Shown: positions 10,901 to 20,397, counted from the stretch's first letter. The stretch: 64,000 bases of DNA from Chrysoperla carnea (GCF_905475395.1 NC_058341.1:67959501-68023500), one strand, 5' to 3'. The notes: generated from the sequence alone by a model not told the origin. Numbers and translations are program-made.

Positions 10901-12772
10901 TAAATGATTACTTTTATAATAGACTGTCAGCTCGTGACAGAAAAACATAACCAACTTTTTACAGTCTGCAAAAGATAGAGGGCATGTACAGTGTGGGCCA
11001 TTTTAATCTATAATAGCCCGTTTTGTAGTTAACCAATCAAAAAATAACTTTAAAAAAGTTATAGAGTTTGATGGGGCATCATGTTCTGACTTTCAGATTG
11101 GACCAAGTTCTTCGGGTTTCTTTAATAACCAATTTATATTCTAAAAGGTAAGCGATAGAATAACACTTTAAATAAGAAAGTTGACACTCATAAAAAACTA
11201 ACATTCTTTATTAAAAACATTTTTTCCAAAATCATTCGCTTTAGATACGATAGCTACAGAAGTCTACAATTATCGATAAACTTTATGCGTATTTTCTTTC
11301 GATTAAATGGAATAATGACATTTTTATGTCGAATTTCCTCCGAAAGCTAACGTTTTTCGAAAATATATTTTAAACAAAAATTTAGAGTTTTTTTGTATGA
11401 AGATCAACTTTCTAATTTAAAGTGTTATTCTATCTCTTACCGTTTAGAATAAATTTTCTATTAAAACCATACTCATAGATCCAATCTGATGTCAGAACAT
11501 GATGTCCTCCATCAAACTCTACAATTTTTGTTTAAGCTATTTTTTGATTGGTTAACTATAAAACGAGCCATTAGATATTATAGATTAAATTGACCCACCC
11601 TGTATATAGCCACAAACAACATAAAAATAACATTTATAACGAGTTAATACATAGTTAAAAATTAATATTTTTTTGTCAATCAAAGAGAAAAACCTTTTAC
11701 AGTCTGCCATTCATTTGAATAAAAGCTGAGAGTGTTCAATACACTATAAATTTATTGACAGACGGTTTTTTCGTATACAAACTTGAACATATCCAATATT
11801 AGTATTGGATATGTTAAAGTTTGTACACGAGAAAAGCGTCTGTCAATAAATTTTTAGTGTATTGAACAGTCTTGCCTTTTATTCAAATGAATAGCACACT
11901 GTAAAAAGATTTTCTCTTTGATTTACACACAAATATTAATTTTTAACTACGTATTTATTCGTTACAAATGTTATTTTATATATTTTTCTGTTTCTCGTTT
12001 CTGTATATCAGTTTGGCAACCATCTCGTCAGCCATTTAAAATATATAAAGTAAGAAGAGTTTTTATGGACGTTCTTATGTATAAGACAAGAAAACAGTCT
12101 TCAGACAATGTATTGTGTGTGATCATATCATTTATTAGTTGTTTGTGTATATATGTGACTACAGCCAACTTAAGTCGGGCAGTCGTCTTTGTCCAAGTGT
12201 CCCATCACACACTCAATACATTGTCTGAAGACTCTTTCCTTGTGTTTATACATTAGGACGTCCATAAAAGCTCTTAATATATTTTAAATGGCTAACGAGA
12301 TTGTTGCCAAACTGTATATTTTCTATCATTGGCAAACTGTAAAAAATTGATTATGTTTTTCTGGCTCGAGCTGACTGTCTATAAAAGTTAAATACAAGAC
12401 CTGGCTATCGATTGATACCAGTGCATCAGATTTTAAAATGATTGCAAATATCAGTCTCATGTCGTGAGACTCAATTGATTTGCAACCTTAATTTTACTTG
12501 GCCTAACAAATTACTGCAAATTGTATGTTTTACAGATACCAATAACTCCAAGTCATTCTCGAGCTGGTTCCAGCCCAGCCATTATGCCCGATAGTACATC
12601 GATACAACAAGTTTCAAACCAAATAACCAACATACCCCCAACAAGTAGTGGTGCAAAAGCTGCACGTACTCATACATACCCCAAACTACCAGAACGGTTT
12701 CGTGTACGTAGTCCAGAACAACCGCAAGCACCGCCACCACCAGCCCCAGAAGAGGACGTTATATTCTTCTGA
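1889..12772 (+). CDS. Lbc-family RhoGEF (AKAP13/ARHGEF2/ARHGEF18 group), 3' exons; likely cysts/Dp114RhoGEF ortholog
   Basis: This is the C-terminal portion of a Rho guanine-nucleotide exchange factor. The coding parts are 1889-1909 (probable), 2267-2448, 4366-4629, 5607-6044, 6716-6989, 8582-8877 and 12536-12772, and they splice in one open frame of about 560 codons. The family call rests on the PKRAETFGGFD motif (exon at 4366), which is characteristic of vertebrate AKAP13/ARHGEF2/ARHGEF18. It is followed by a hydrophobic helix (YRLLCIISQQMTSIDSLQ) and a long Glu/Arg/Gln-rich coiled coil ending DQLYRKMEVLSNRGLL, in the same order as the Lbc family. The catalytic DH-PH domains are not in the window and must lie upstream. 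Known family members activate RhoA/Rho1; the fly member acts at apical junctions. The family is well supported, while orthology to cysts is inferred because insects usually have a single member of this group. Confidence 0.88.
2267..2448 (+). CDS. RhoGEF exon: post-PH helical segment
   Basis: The acceptor is cttccag|gt and the donor is CAG|gtaaga. The exon starts in phase 1 and ends on a codon boundary. It encodes LLRQKDVEQALLLQEKMALQ, an amphipathic Leu/Gln-rich helix, then a Gly-Pro-Ser-Pro linker and a second helix ending WKEVLNAVQ. This sits C-terminal to the PH domain in the family layout. Confidence 0.85.
3209..4282. repeat. Foldback element FB-1, copy 1 (intronic palindrome)
   Basis: The left side (cttctagggatggaaaaa ... 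gagtcaatacttgccgag ... ggcgattaaa) is matched in reverse complement by the right side (tttcaatcgccaataact ... agtattgacttttc ... tttttccacctccaagaag). The arms continue inward through aactgaaaaattggacg / cgtccaatttttc and ttaccacgggaactaa / ttagtatccgtggtaa. No ORF is present. A second copy of the same palindrome lies at 59585-60640. Confidence 0.85.
3358..3538 (+). mobile_element. Short retroposon fragment R-C with (ATT)n tail inserted in FB-1
   Basis: Compared with FB-1 copy 2, which reads ...cgtcaaataactgaaaa... without interruption, copy 1 has about 175 bp inserted between cgttaaataa and aaataactgaaaa. The insert contains cccacatcat, gcctctgttata and ggttaaacccc and ends in cattattattatta. 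It is flanked by a probable duplication of TAAATAA. A reverse-oriented relative lies at 63840-64000. It looks like a 5'-truncated non-LTR or SINE insertion with an ATT tail; the class is inferred. Confidence 0.6.
4366..4629 (+). CDS. RhoGEF exon with RAETFGGFD motif
   Basis: The acceptor is tttatag|gaa and the donor is AAT|gtgagt; both ends are in phase 0 (88 codons). Residues include the Ser-rich NLSRSVSSVGEH and the family signature PKRAETFGGFD, followed by a Gly/Pro turn and a Ser/Thr-rich tail ending CDRVSLN. The signature is the strongest single piece of evidence for Lbc-family identity. Confidence 0.9.
5090..5222 (+). repeat. Dispersed repeat R-B, copy 1
   Basis: The segment from ccagatatcgaaaaatttta through tttatattgtcaagt to gtccccactacagtggctcat matches 61192-61322 in the same orientation. 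It lies in the intron between the 4366 and 5607 exons. No coding potential is seen. Confidence 0.75.
5607..6044 (+). CDS. RhoGEF exon: hydrophobic helix and start of coiled coil
   Basis: The acceptor is attttcag|gat and the donor is GCAG|gtaatg; 146 codons, phase 0 at both ends. It begins DKLPWRNAML, passes an Asn/Ser/Thr-rich linker, then enters the helix LSHYVYRLLCIISQQMTSID and a charged coiled coil (NQQLEELRNLQDKFSGEKAAW). This is the counterpart of the AKAP13/ARHGEF2 C-terminal coiled-coil and oligomerisation region. Confidence 0.9.
6716..6989 (+). CDS. RhoGEF exon: end of coiled coil and acidic/Asn linker
   Basis: The acceptor is acttatag|gaa and the donor is AAAA|gtaagt. The exon begins in phase 0 and ends with one spare base that joins the next exon to make AGT (Ser). 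It encodes EQIRAEENDIKQQRDQLYRK and MEVLSNRGLLISPN, then a hydrophilic Asn/Asp/Pro linker ending KWANK. Confidence 0.9.
6990..8581 (+). other. RhoGEF intron without recognised features
   Basis: This is AT-rich intronic DNA with no exon-like ORF, RNA gene or clear element. Its limits are defined by the gtaagt donor and ttgcag acceptor. Confidence 0.6.
8582..8877 (+). CDS. RhoGEF exon: Ser-rich low-complexity segment
   Basis: The acceptor is aatttgcag|gt and the donor is GAT|gtaagt. The product is Ser/Lys/Gln-rich with a motif repeated four times, [L/M]PL[K/N]L: LPLNL, LPLKL, MLPLKL, and a related SLPIKQ. The repeat may be a short linear interaction motif; that is inference. The Ser-rich stretch RRSSSSGGYQRLSSGSFSPP could be a phosphorylated regulatory region. 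Confidence 0.88.
9585..10349. repeat. Palindromic foldback element in last RhoGEF intron
   Basis: The outer arm ggctgaaacgttgagaaaat pairs with attttctcagcgtttcagcc. Inward pairing continues through gaaagcttgtttatttctc / gagaaataaacaagctttc. A 38-bp near-perfect inner pair (10040-10078 and 10100-10137, around cccttaaggacccacaata) flanks a 21-nt loop. No ORF is seen. Confidence 0.85.
10495..10866. repeat. Inverted-repeat element, ~370 bp
   Basis: The terminal arms atattttattgccccccta and tagg-like gggaggcaataaaatat are reverse complements with few mismatches. A second pair, acagcttttacagtttcag (10528) and ctgaaactgtaaaagctgt (10782), is perfect over 19 nt. It looks like a MITE; the class is unknown. 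Confidence 0.75.
10911..12387. repeat. Composite of nested and adjacent palindromes
   Basis: The outer arms cttttataatagactgtcag / ctgactgtctataaaag enclose three consecutive palindromes. A (10987-11605) has termini tacagtgtgggcc / acccaccctgta and arms of about 215 bp. B (about 11628-11980) is centred on ccaatattagtattgg, with near-perfect arms including caatacactataaatttat. C (12004-12319) runs from atcagtttggcaaccatctc to gagattgttgccaaactg, with the loop near 12160. The host intron would transcribe all of them as strong hairpins. Confidence 0.85.
12536..12772 (+). CDS. RhoGEF terminal exon with C-terminal hydrophobic VIFF tail
   Basis: The acceptor is tgttttacag|ata and the frame runs 78 codons to TGA at 12770-12772. 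It encodes ITPSHSRAGSSPA, a THTYPKLPERFRVR segment, a PPPPAP run and the acidic end PEEDVIFF. The last residues I-F-F fit the class II PDZ-ligand pattern (hydrophobic at 0 and -2). The preceding intron is 3.66 kb and filled with palindromic elements. Confidence 0.88.
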   Translation: MPITPSHSRAGSSPAIMPDSTSIQQVSNQITNIPPTSSGAKAARTHTYPKLPERFRVRSPEQPQAPPPPAPEEDVIFF

Positions 12773-12810
12773 CGTTTATCGGGGAAAACAAAAAATTTCT
12801 TATATTCTTT

Positions 12811-12816
12811 AATAAA
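12811..12816 (+). terminator. Poly(A) signal AATAAA of the RhoGEF gene
   Basis: AATAAA lies 39 nt after the stop codon, giving a very short 3' UTR. No competing CDS follows on this strand for 29 kb. Confidence 0.7.
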
Positions 12817-13372
12817 CGCTAAGGTTTAGTGATTATATAATTTCTTATCTCCATATTTATCTATATAATTAAGACATTAATTATCCAGTAAGGAGAGGTG
12901 AGAAATGAAAATGATTTTAAACAAATGTTTTATCTTTAAATAGTTTTGAAAGTGATAATAAAAATCGTGCTCATTTGTATAGATCGCTGCTCCCACCCCA
13001 CCCTAAATCATTTCATTTTTAATCCAAAAAAATCAGTCAATAAACTACATTTGGTTTCCATCGTTGGAAACTATTTTAAATTTAAAATGAGTTTGACTCC
13101 CAGTAGTACAGCCGACCTGGTAATATGACCCATATAAAGTTTAGTTTTAGATGTGTATGTTCTAAAAGATCTGGTTTTTTGTAAATAACTTCCTAAATAA
13201 ACATTTTTCGATTTTCAGAGTTAATCCAAAAAAATAACAAAATTTCTTATCAAATTAGTCGAAACGAATTCCTTAACTAAATTGAAAATTAAACAATTTT
13301 TTAATTTCAAACATTCTTTAACAAAGCTATGGGACTTTAATGCTAAGAAAGACAAAAAGCCAATTACCAAAT

Positions 13373-13855
13373 TTCTTAAGCAAAATTTTTTGCTGTCAAG
13401 AATTATTACGTTAACCTATTTTATACAAGGTGTTCTATAATGACTGCAGAACTTTTATAAAGACGAACGAAAAAGTTTTTTACCAAATTTCGATCTGAGG
13501 CCTAATTTCCGAAATAATTAACCAAATCAATTAATTAATTTATCCAATGGCAGAGCACTTGGAAATAGAAGGATGTCTTTATTGTGATTGGGTGGGGTTA
13601 AATAAAATGTAAAAGTGAGATAGATAAATTGATAATTAAATGCAACGATAAAGACATCTTTATATTTCTAAGTTCTTTGTCATTGGATAAATTTATAAAT
13701 TGATTTGGTTAATTATCTTGGAAATTAGGTCGCCGATCGATTTGGTAAAGAACTTTTTCGTTCGTTTTTAAAAGAGTTCTGCAGTCATTATAGAACACCT
13801 TGTATAAAATAGGTTAACGTTATAATTCTTAACAACGAAAAATTTTGCTTAAGAA
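13373..13855. repeat. Palindromic foldback element with ACAAGGTGTTCT termini
   Basis: The arms include ttcttaagcaaaatt / aattttgcttaagaa, then gttaacctattttatacaag / cttgtataaaataggttaac, then ggtgttctataatgactgca / tgcagtcattatagaacacc, and further inward aacgaaaaag / ctttttcgtt. The arm is about 200 bp and the centre is near 13614. No ORF is seen. Confidence 0.88.
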
Positions 13856-13922
13856 TTATATAAAATATTAAAAGAATTGTTTTTATGTGTCGTTTAAATA
13901 TCGTTATGGTGTACCAAGGTAT

Positions 13923-14063
13923 CTTGCGGACAATAAAATTGCGACAAAGCTGTATATCAGATATGTTTGGTCGCATTAAAACACATTATTATTAATGTGT
14001 ATTTTTCAACCACCATAAGTATATCTGATGTACAGCAAAGTGTCGCTTTTTTTTGTCCACAAG
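13923..14063. repeat. Small palindromic element (~140 bp)
   Basis: The ends cttgcggacaataaaattgc and a T-rich gcgac copy closing in tgtccacaag pair with each other. Inner pairs are aagctgtatatcagatat / atatctgatgtacagc and acacattattattaatgtgt at the centre. It is typical of a hairpin MITE. Confidence 0.8.
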
Positions 14064-16829
14064 TATACAAATCTTCAAAAAATTTAACTGCCAATTAAAG
14101 CTTTCATAAATTTCTAAATTGAAAAATAAAATGCTTAACAGAAAACAAGTTTAAAAACTTCAAATTTAAAAATGTGTGTATCAGAAAGTGTTTCCTTCAG
14201 TTTTAAAAAGTTTTTTTTTCAAAGATATTGTAACATACAATTACATGTACTTACATATGATACATCTTTTGTTTTTTCATTCAATGAAAAAAATGAGAGT
14301 CTTACAAGTATGGTTTAAATAAAAATACTAAATGAAAAAACTTGAAGGGGAAATTTCATGAGAAATTTTTTCAACTTTTATTTTTATAAATAACTTAAGA
14401 AAAATCAAAAAAAACTTAATTTAGCGAGTTATTTTTCAAAAACTAGTTATCTTGAACTTTGACGTCCTCGCCACCTCTTTTATCTTTTAAATATCATGAG
14501 GCAAGTAAAGCTACCGACATTTCAAAAATTTCAGCTGAATTTTAATTTTAAGTTTTAGTCTATCCAGGGAGATTGCACTACAGGAATGTTGACTGATATT
14601 AACTTAATTAACCAAATATATCGTTCAATACATTTTTAGATTTTTCTCCCAATTTCATGCAATTTTTTGAATACTTTAATTCGTTGTTTCTTAAAAAAAT
14701 GTAAAAAAAAAACTGAAAAAAGTATAAAAAAAATCGATAAGCATATTTTAAACAAGATTTCTTCTACAAAATAAAAAAAGACAAAAACTGTTATTGTTAC
14801 AAAAATTGTTGAATTGTATTTAAAGAAAAAAAAATTGTTGACTAAAAAAATAATTTTAAATATTTTTAGTGCCAATATATAATGCAAATGCAAGCAAAAG
14901 ATGCTATTTTACCTTCCACAATTTGATTAGACCACTTTCTATTCATGCTTCCTTTTGTTTTTCATAGAATCTGAAACATCTACGGTCAATTTGTTAAACA
15001 AAAAGTTTTAATACAAACAGAGAAATACTAAGTATTTTACATTCGTGTAAAAACATTTTTAGACAATTTTATGGAATGATTTATCTTTATGTATTTATTA
15101 TTTCTTAATAGTCGCCTCAATGAATCCATAAAAGAGGAAATAATTTTTAGGTTCTCGACAATAGCTCCGACTTTGATGATTTTTTTAAATGTTTGTTTTT
15201 TATATTACATATAAAATTATAAACCTTTCAGAGGGGGGGGGGGTAATTATTTATTCGACAATCCTACTAAGGAAGACTATCTATCGATTTTAATTCAACC
15301 CTTATTACAGGTTACTTTATAGACATAGAATGTTAAACAGATGTAAGGATTCGCCATAATTATGATTGTTAATTATATAAAATTTATAGTGATTACCTAC
15401 GATTAAATATTTTGATTGGCTATACTTGGATATATTATTTTTAAATATTACTGTGTAGCTGAATGTAATTCAGTGAATGTTATTTTATACGAATTTCTTA
15501 AAGCAGAATAAAAAATACAAAGGAAAAAATTAAATAGACGGAAATGGGAAATAAATAAACCGAAGGGAAATTTGGGTGGCTAAACTAGGAATTTCGGCAA
15601 CAATGCTCACATCAAGACTGAAAGTCTGCTAAATCCATTTTACAAGAAAAAGATAATACGATAAAGTACATAATTTACAAGAAAATTACTTAATAAAAAT
15701 TACAAATATCAACAACACAGGATAGTAATTTTTTTAAATAACGAAAGAAATCAGCTGTCAAAAGCACGTTTTAAACTCAATCATACAAAATTTCTACAAA
15801 TAAATAAATATACCAAAGCATTCTATAATCGTTCTATAATCTTTTTATTCAATGAAAATGATTAGCTGGAGACCTGATAAAAAGTTCATTTTTTAACTAC
15901 CACGACGCTGAGATCTTAAAAATATTCTCGGATATTATTTGAACCATATTCTTTTTATCTAGAAATATTGCTCACCGACTTGCCCAAAAACTGTTTTGAA
16001 AAAAACGCGTTTAAAGTTTCAAACTACGTCTACACTAAGTTAAAATTTTCTGTTTTGATGCGTTTATCTTCGTGAATTTTTCTCGAATCAACCTTAAATT
16101 TTCAGAGAATATACTTAAATATATGTACATTCCGGAAATGCAAAAATCGATTCTTTGAAAATTCTAACGGGATATAAATAACCCCTTCAATCAAGAGAGG
16201 AATTTGAAGATCTTTTTAATTTCAACTTCGGTGGAATGAGAGATAATTTTTCACACAGTTCAATTAGTAGTTACATTAAAATTAATAAATGAAAAATTTT
16301 TTTGGAAAGAAATATCACGCAAAATTAATTTTTGTGTATATAAGTTGCATAATTATTGTTTAGACAATATAAATAATTATTTCCCACGTCTAAAAGGTAA
16401 AAAAACAAACAAACAAACAAAAATTAAAAAAAAATAACTATCAAAATCGGAACTGTTTTCTCAAGGGCTTCCGCGAAAAACATTCATTTACGCGACTATA
16501 ACTAATTAATTCCTTCGCGCTGTAATCCGTATATACAGCTCTGACATCAGTTTTGAAATGAACCAAAGATGTTTCTGTTATCCCGTGCGATAATTACATT
16601 TTGTAAGTAATTTTTTAAATTTTATCTATGTTCATACAAAACTCAACAAAATGACTATAATAGCTAAAACAAATTTTTGGCGTATATTCGAGAAAATTTT
16701 TATGCAATTTACAGTTTCAAGTTTGACAATTTCTTACATTTATTATACCTGGCAAAAAAAGTTATTTTTCGTTAAAAATAGACAAAAATTACATATATGT
16801 AACTTAATTATCTGCTTTTGAGATATAAT

Positions 16830-17706
16830 AGGGCTCATTTTAAAGGTAAAGAAGTGAGTTTTAAGATACATCGCATTAATATCCCGTGTTTTTAAGTACG
16901 AAAAGTCCGTGTATCGTCTGTGATATTCTTTAGAAAGTTTTTTTCAGATAAAATTTACAAAATATGAAAAAAGATAATTGATTTGAAGAATGTGCCATTC
17001 TCTAGAAATGATGATTACAAAATGTTTCGTATTTTTTACAGAAATCCAATAAACAAAGTTTTGTAATAGTCTAAAAGGTGAGCGACAAAAAAATGTAAGG
17101 ATTTTCTTAAGACTGATTTCGCAATATTTACGTTATATTGGGTGAGTAGAGAAATAGCCTGCCGTCATAGAGCCGGTTTCTGTAGTGTTTGGTGCGGGGC
17201 GGCTTTACTTTTTCAAAAAATGTGTAAGTATATTCTAAAATCTGAAAAATTGTACATTGGTGTAGAATATTATTATAAACATAAAAAATATAGTCAGTCA
17301 GTATATTTCTGTAACCGAGCGTGTCAGTAACGCGTTAAACGGTAACTGATACTCTCTGTTACGGAAATATACTGACTGAACATATTTTTTATATTTTTAA
17401 TAAATTTTGCACCAATATACAAATTTTCATATTTTAGAAATTGCACATTTTTGTCAATCACCTCGCATACTATAAGTGATTTTACTAAAATTTTACAATT
17501 GTCGCTTACAAATATACTCTTATCTAAATATAATTGAGCTTTCTAAAGAGCATAACAGTTTACAATAAAGAGGTATGTTACGAGCGGTACGTCATACGTT
17601 TTTAGAAATTATCCTGAACCCCCGATTGCTTTAACGATACTTGAAGTTCAAGAAGATATTGATGCATCTTCAAGTTTACTTCTTTACCTTTAAAACGAAC
17701 CTCGTT
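16830..17706. repeat. Palindromic foldback element (~880 bp)
   Basis: The outer arms gctcattttaaaggtaaaga / tctttacctttaaaacga-type copies, a middle pair ctttagaaag / ctttctaaag, and a long inner palindrome (17220-17448) all share a centre near 17335. The inner palindrome pairs gtcagtatatttctgtaac with gttacggaaatatactgac. An ORF reading out from 17142 is just palindrome sequence. Confidence 0.8.
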
Positions 17707-18552
17707 AGAGCTGAAAAGGACCAAGGACATCAAAGTTACATATAAGCAAGTATTTATTTATGACATTTTTTTTTTTAAAAAAAAAAGGTAGCATTTTATT
17801 TTATTAAGTGTATATAGGTAACAAAAAACATTTTTGTTCCATAAATACGTTTTGTAAAATGTTTATTTAAAAAGTAGTGACTCATTTTCTTCTACTATAT
17901 GAAATAGTTTCGTTTTTATTCGAATTTCATCGTAATTAAAATTCGAAAAAAATTACGCCGATTCAGAAAGAAATAACATAAAGTAAAAATAATTTATTTT
18001 AAATTAAATTGCCATTTATATAATAATAATAATAAATAAGAGGGGTAATGCAAATAGGTCCCTAGCATCTAGATCAATGAGTCCTATGTGCCCTACTTGA
18101 GAACAACTTGTCACCGGAAGGCGAGACGTCTACAGGTAAAAGATATCTGCTATTTTAAGCAGATGAAGCTGTCGAATTTTGTTGAGGATTTCTCCCAGGA
18201 TTGATGGATCCAAGGTTTCGAACCCAAACATTCTAAACCTGACGCCCTACAGGTGCAAATAATATGTATGGTGGTTTCATTGTCCTCAATACAGGCCCTA
18301 GGGAACATCCATAAATTACGTAACACATTTTAAGGGGGGGGGGTATTTCAATTTGTTATGCATTGTTACGTTAAGGGGGGGTGTCAATCTAACATATGTT
18401 ACGTAACAAAAATTTAATTATATTGCTTGGATTAAAAAATTAAAAAAAAATTTCTAATCATACTTTTATAATTATATTTAATTATTGAGATATAATTCAA
18501 ATATTCGCGCCATGTACAGAAGCGCTGCTATTGGCATGATACCGCACTGCTG

Positions 18553-18562
18553 CTATATATAC
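18553..18562 (+). promoter_or_regulatory. TATA-like box of the TIR element's own ORF
   Basis: ctatatatac lies in an otherwise locally GC-richer stretch about 110 nt before the ATG at 18666, with a TCATTTG initiator-like motif about 20 nt on. It is based on motif and position only. Confidence 0.3.
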
Positions 18563-18665
18563 GCGCGAAGTCATTTGTTTTTCCTTGCTATAGAGATACG
18601 CAAAAATGTTCATCAACAACTGGACTTAATAATTCAACATTTGACTTTAATTTGCTTTATAAAAA

Positions 18666-18884
18666 ATGACACCAAATATCGGGATTCTTTATCAAGATTT
18701 ATTCAGAGCTTATAAAAAAGCTCATCCTACAATTTCTTCGCAGCAAGCACAACTTGAAACAAATAAAATTTGGAATGACTTTAAAAAAATTAAAAATAAA
18801 GATGAAATGAAAAACAAACAAACAGAAAACACTAAGACTAACAATACTTTATTTTGTATTCTTTTAGATTCTATGTATGATTAA
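18666..18884 (+). CDS. Small ORF of the 990-bp TIR element, unknown function
   Basis: The ATG follows aaaa and opens a 72-codon frame with a helical, Lys/Gln-rich start (ILYQDLFRAYKKAHPTISSQ, then TNKIWNDFKKIKNKDEM). After its stop, the adjacent frame at 18886-19011 encodes an acidic tail (FDDVEWIDVDDIEEDD ... PVIDSITD, stop). This suggests one ancestral protein broken by a frameshift or joined by an unseen splice. It lies fully inside the element and has no recognisable catalytic motif, so it may be the remnant of an accessory or N-terminal transposase exon. Confidence 0.5.
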   Translation: MTPNIGILYQDLFRAYKKAHPTISSQQAQLETNKIWNDFKKIKNKDEMKNKQTENTKTNNTLFCILLDSMYD

Positions 18885-19925
18885 TAATAATGAATTTGAT
18901 GACGTGGAATGGATAGATGTTGATGATATAGAGGAAGACGACAAAGAAACGACACCACTTCTTGAATTAGATAATTCAAAAATTCCTGTAATTGACTCGA
19001 TAACCGACTAGTTCAAACCCAGTTGGGAAGATGATTTTGCTCAAAAAAAATGAACGTTAATTTTTCATATTACTTCTTTAATTAATAAACTAAATATGTA
19101 GCAATTGTTTTGTGCAATAAATTTAAATTTAAATAATTCAAGAACTTTTTCTGTTGAGACAAAATGATTATGTTACGTAACAAATCCTTCAGGGGTAGGG
19201 GGGTCTGGTAATTTGTTACGATCTGTTACATACCAGGGGGGGGGAGTCTAAAAAATCTTCAAAATGTGTTACGTAATTTATGGATGTCCCCCTACAAGTA
19301 GGATCACCACAGTCGAATGGTCTAACTGTGTTTATACACAGTTTGGCTTGTCGCAAGCCCTGCGCAAATTCTCAGTTATCAAGATGGACTTGTCGTATCC
19401 ATTCCTTGATTCGATAAATTACGGAATATCTTGTGAATGGCAGTCTTAGGTGAAAGATGCGTTTGAGTCCGTTTGAGGTCCGCTGCTTCATTTCTTTTAA
19501 CGCCAAAGTGGCCCGGTACACAGATCAATCTGACTATGTTATTCATTTCTTCGAAGCATTCATCGACTATCCTCGATTGGAATCTTGACGCCTCAAGGGT
19601 CTGAATTATGGCCTGACTGTCTAAAAATATGCTGATACGTACCCCACCGTAACCTTTCGTGTTACAGGTCTGGGTACCTCTCAGCATGTCGAATATTTGT
19701 GATTGATAAACCGTGGGATTTATATACTTAGCTAGAACTACACTTACTTAGCGATGAAATTATTGAGAACAGTATATAATTTATAATTATTTTAAAAATC
19801 GGTATTCATTTTTAAACCATTAATAACAATATTACAAGAAGAAAAACTTGTTAATCGTATCGTATTCAGCAACATTAAGCAATTAATTTACTAATTGACT
19901 TCTTCCTTAAAAATTTTTGTGTTCC

Positions 19926-19953
19926 CTGATGAAGTTTGAATGAGGAACGAAAC
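19926..19953 (+). ncRNA. Hammerhead-like core motif (CTGATGA...GAAAC), weak
   Basis: CTGATGA at 19926 is followed after 16 nt by GAAAC at 19949. Between them gttt and gaac could pair as stem II with a 7-nt loop. Stems I and III are not convincing. The same words also occur near the ends of several retroelement families, so function is not shown. Confidence 0.15.
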
Positions 19954-20397
19954 GTTAGTTTAATAGAAAAATAAATCATCTTGTATGAACGTAGATATTT
20001 GTCAAATTTTTACTTAAAAATGTAACTTTGTATATGTAGAAATTCAACAGTGAAAATATTAACTCCTTTTTATAAAATACATCTTTTAATTTTTACAAAA
20101 GCTCCTATTTAAGTAAAAAAAAGACTTTTCTTTTATCTGGAACGTTGATCTCAATACGTATTTTTTGTGTCAAGAAAGATTAAGAACAAATTTTGTATCT
20201 TTATTCGAAAATAGATACAGTAAAGTATTTTGAATAGTGAAATTCGATATTGAGTAAGAGATGTTTTTTTTAAATGTGGCATAATTAATAATTTACCATT
20301 ACTTTTTTGAGTGTGAAATGGGCCTCGCCGGTCTACAAAATTTGCTTCAAGTAAAGTGGACGATCGGCATTATTCCTTGTGTTAATTACACTTTATA

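Larger units (their letters stand above)
12817..18000. other. Intergenic DNA after the RhoGEF gene
   Basis: No convincing gene is present. It holds the palindromes listed separately (13373-13855, 13923-14063, 16830-17706) and otherwise AT-rich DNA with long A and T runs and a G run near 15234. Short ORFs here have no recognisable motif and are extremely AT-driven. Confidence 0.6.
18301..19290. mobile_element. 990-bp TIR DNA element with 4-bp target duplication (CCTA)
   Basis: The termini gggaacatccataaattacg and cgtaatttatggatgtccc are inverted repeats, extending through taacacattttaa / ttcaaaatgtgtta. Both ends carry G-rich runs (ggggggggg) and repeated tgttacgtaaca motifs. CCTA flanks both sides (18297-18300, 19291-19294). 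Removing element plus one CCTA restores a continuous zinc-knuckle codon series in the host retrotransposon. The superfamily is unassigned; a 4-bp duplication is compatible with Sola-like elements among others. Confidence 0.85.
18025..19687 (-). pseudogene. Non-LTR retrotransposon remnant: RNase H domain and C-terminal zinc knuckle, split by a TIR element
   Basis: On the minus strand, 19687-19400 encodes an RNase H domain of the Jockey/I/R1 type (ISIFLDSQAIIQTLEA, then ICVPGHFGVKRNEAADL; in intact enzymes the pattern is W/CVPGH-G--GNE-AD). Further downstream, crossing the insertion, is a Cys/His knuckle starting CRAC with a downstream His and two Cys. The left end near 18025-18040 reads, on the minus strand, into a (ATT)n tail typical of I/R1-like elements. 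Reverse transcriptase is absent, and a frameshift or stop separates the two domains. Confidence 0.75.

Noticed and set aside
17142-17330. 62-codon ORF with several Cys residues
   Set aside because: It is half of the 16830-17706 palindrome; the Cys pattern does not fit any finger.
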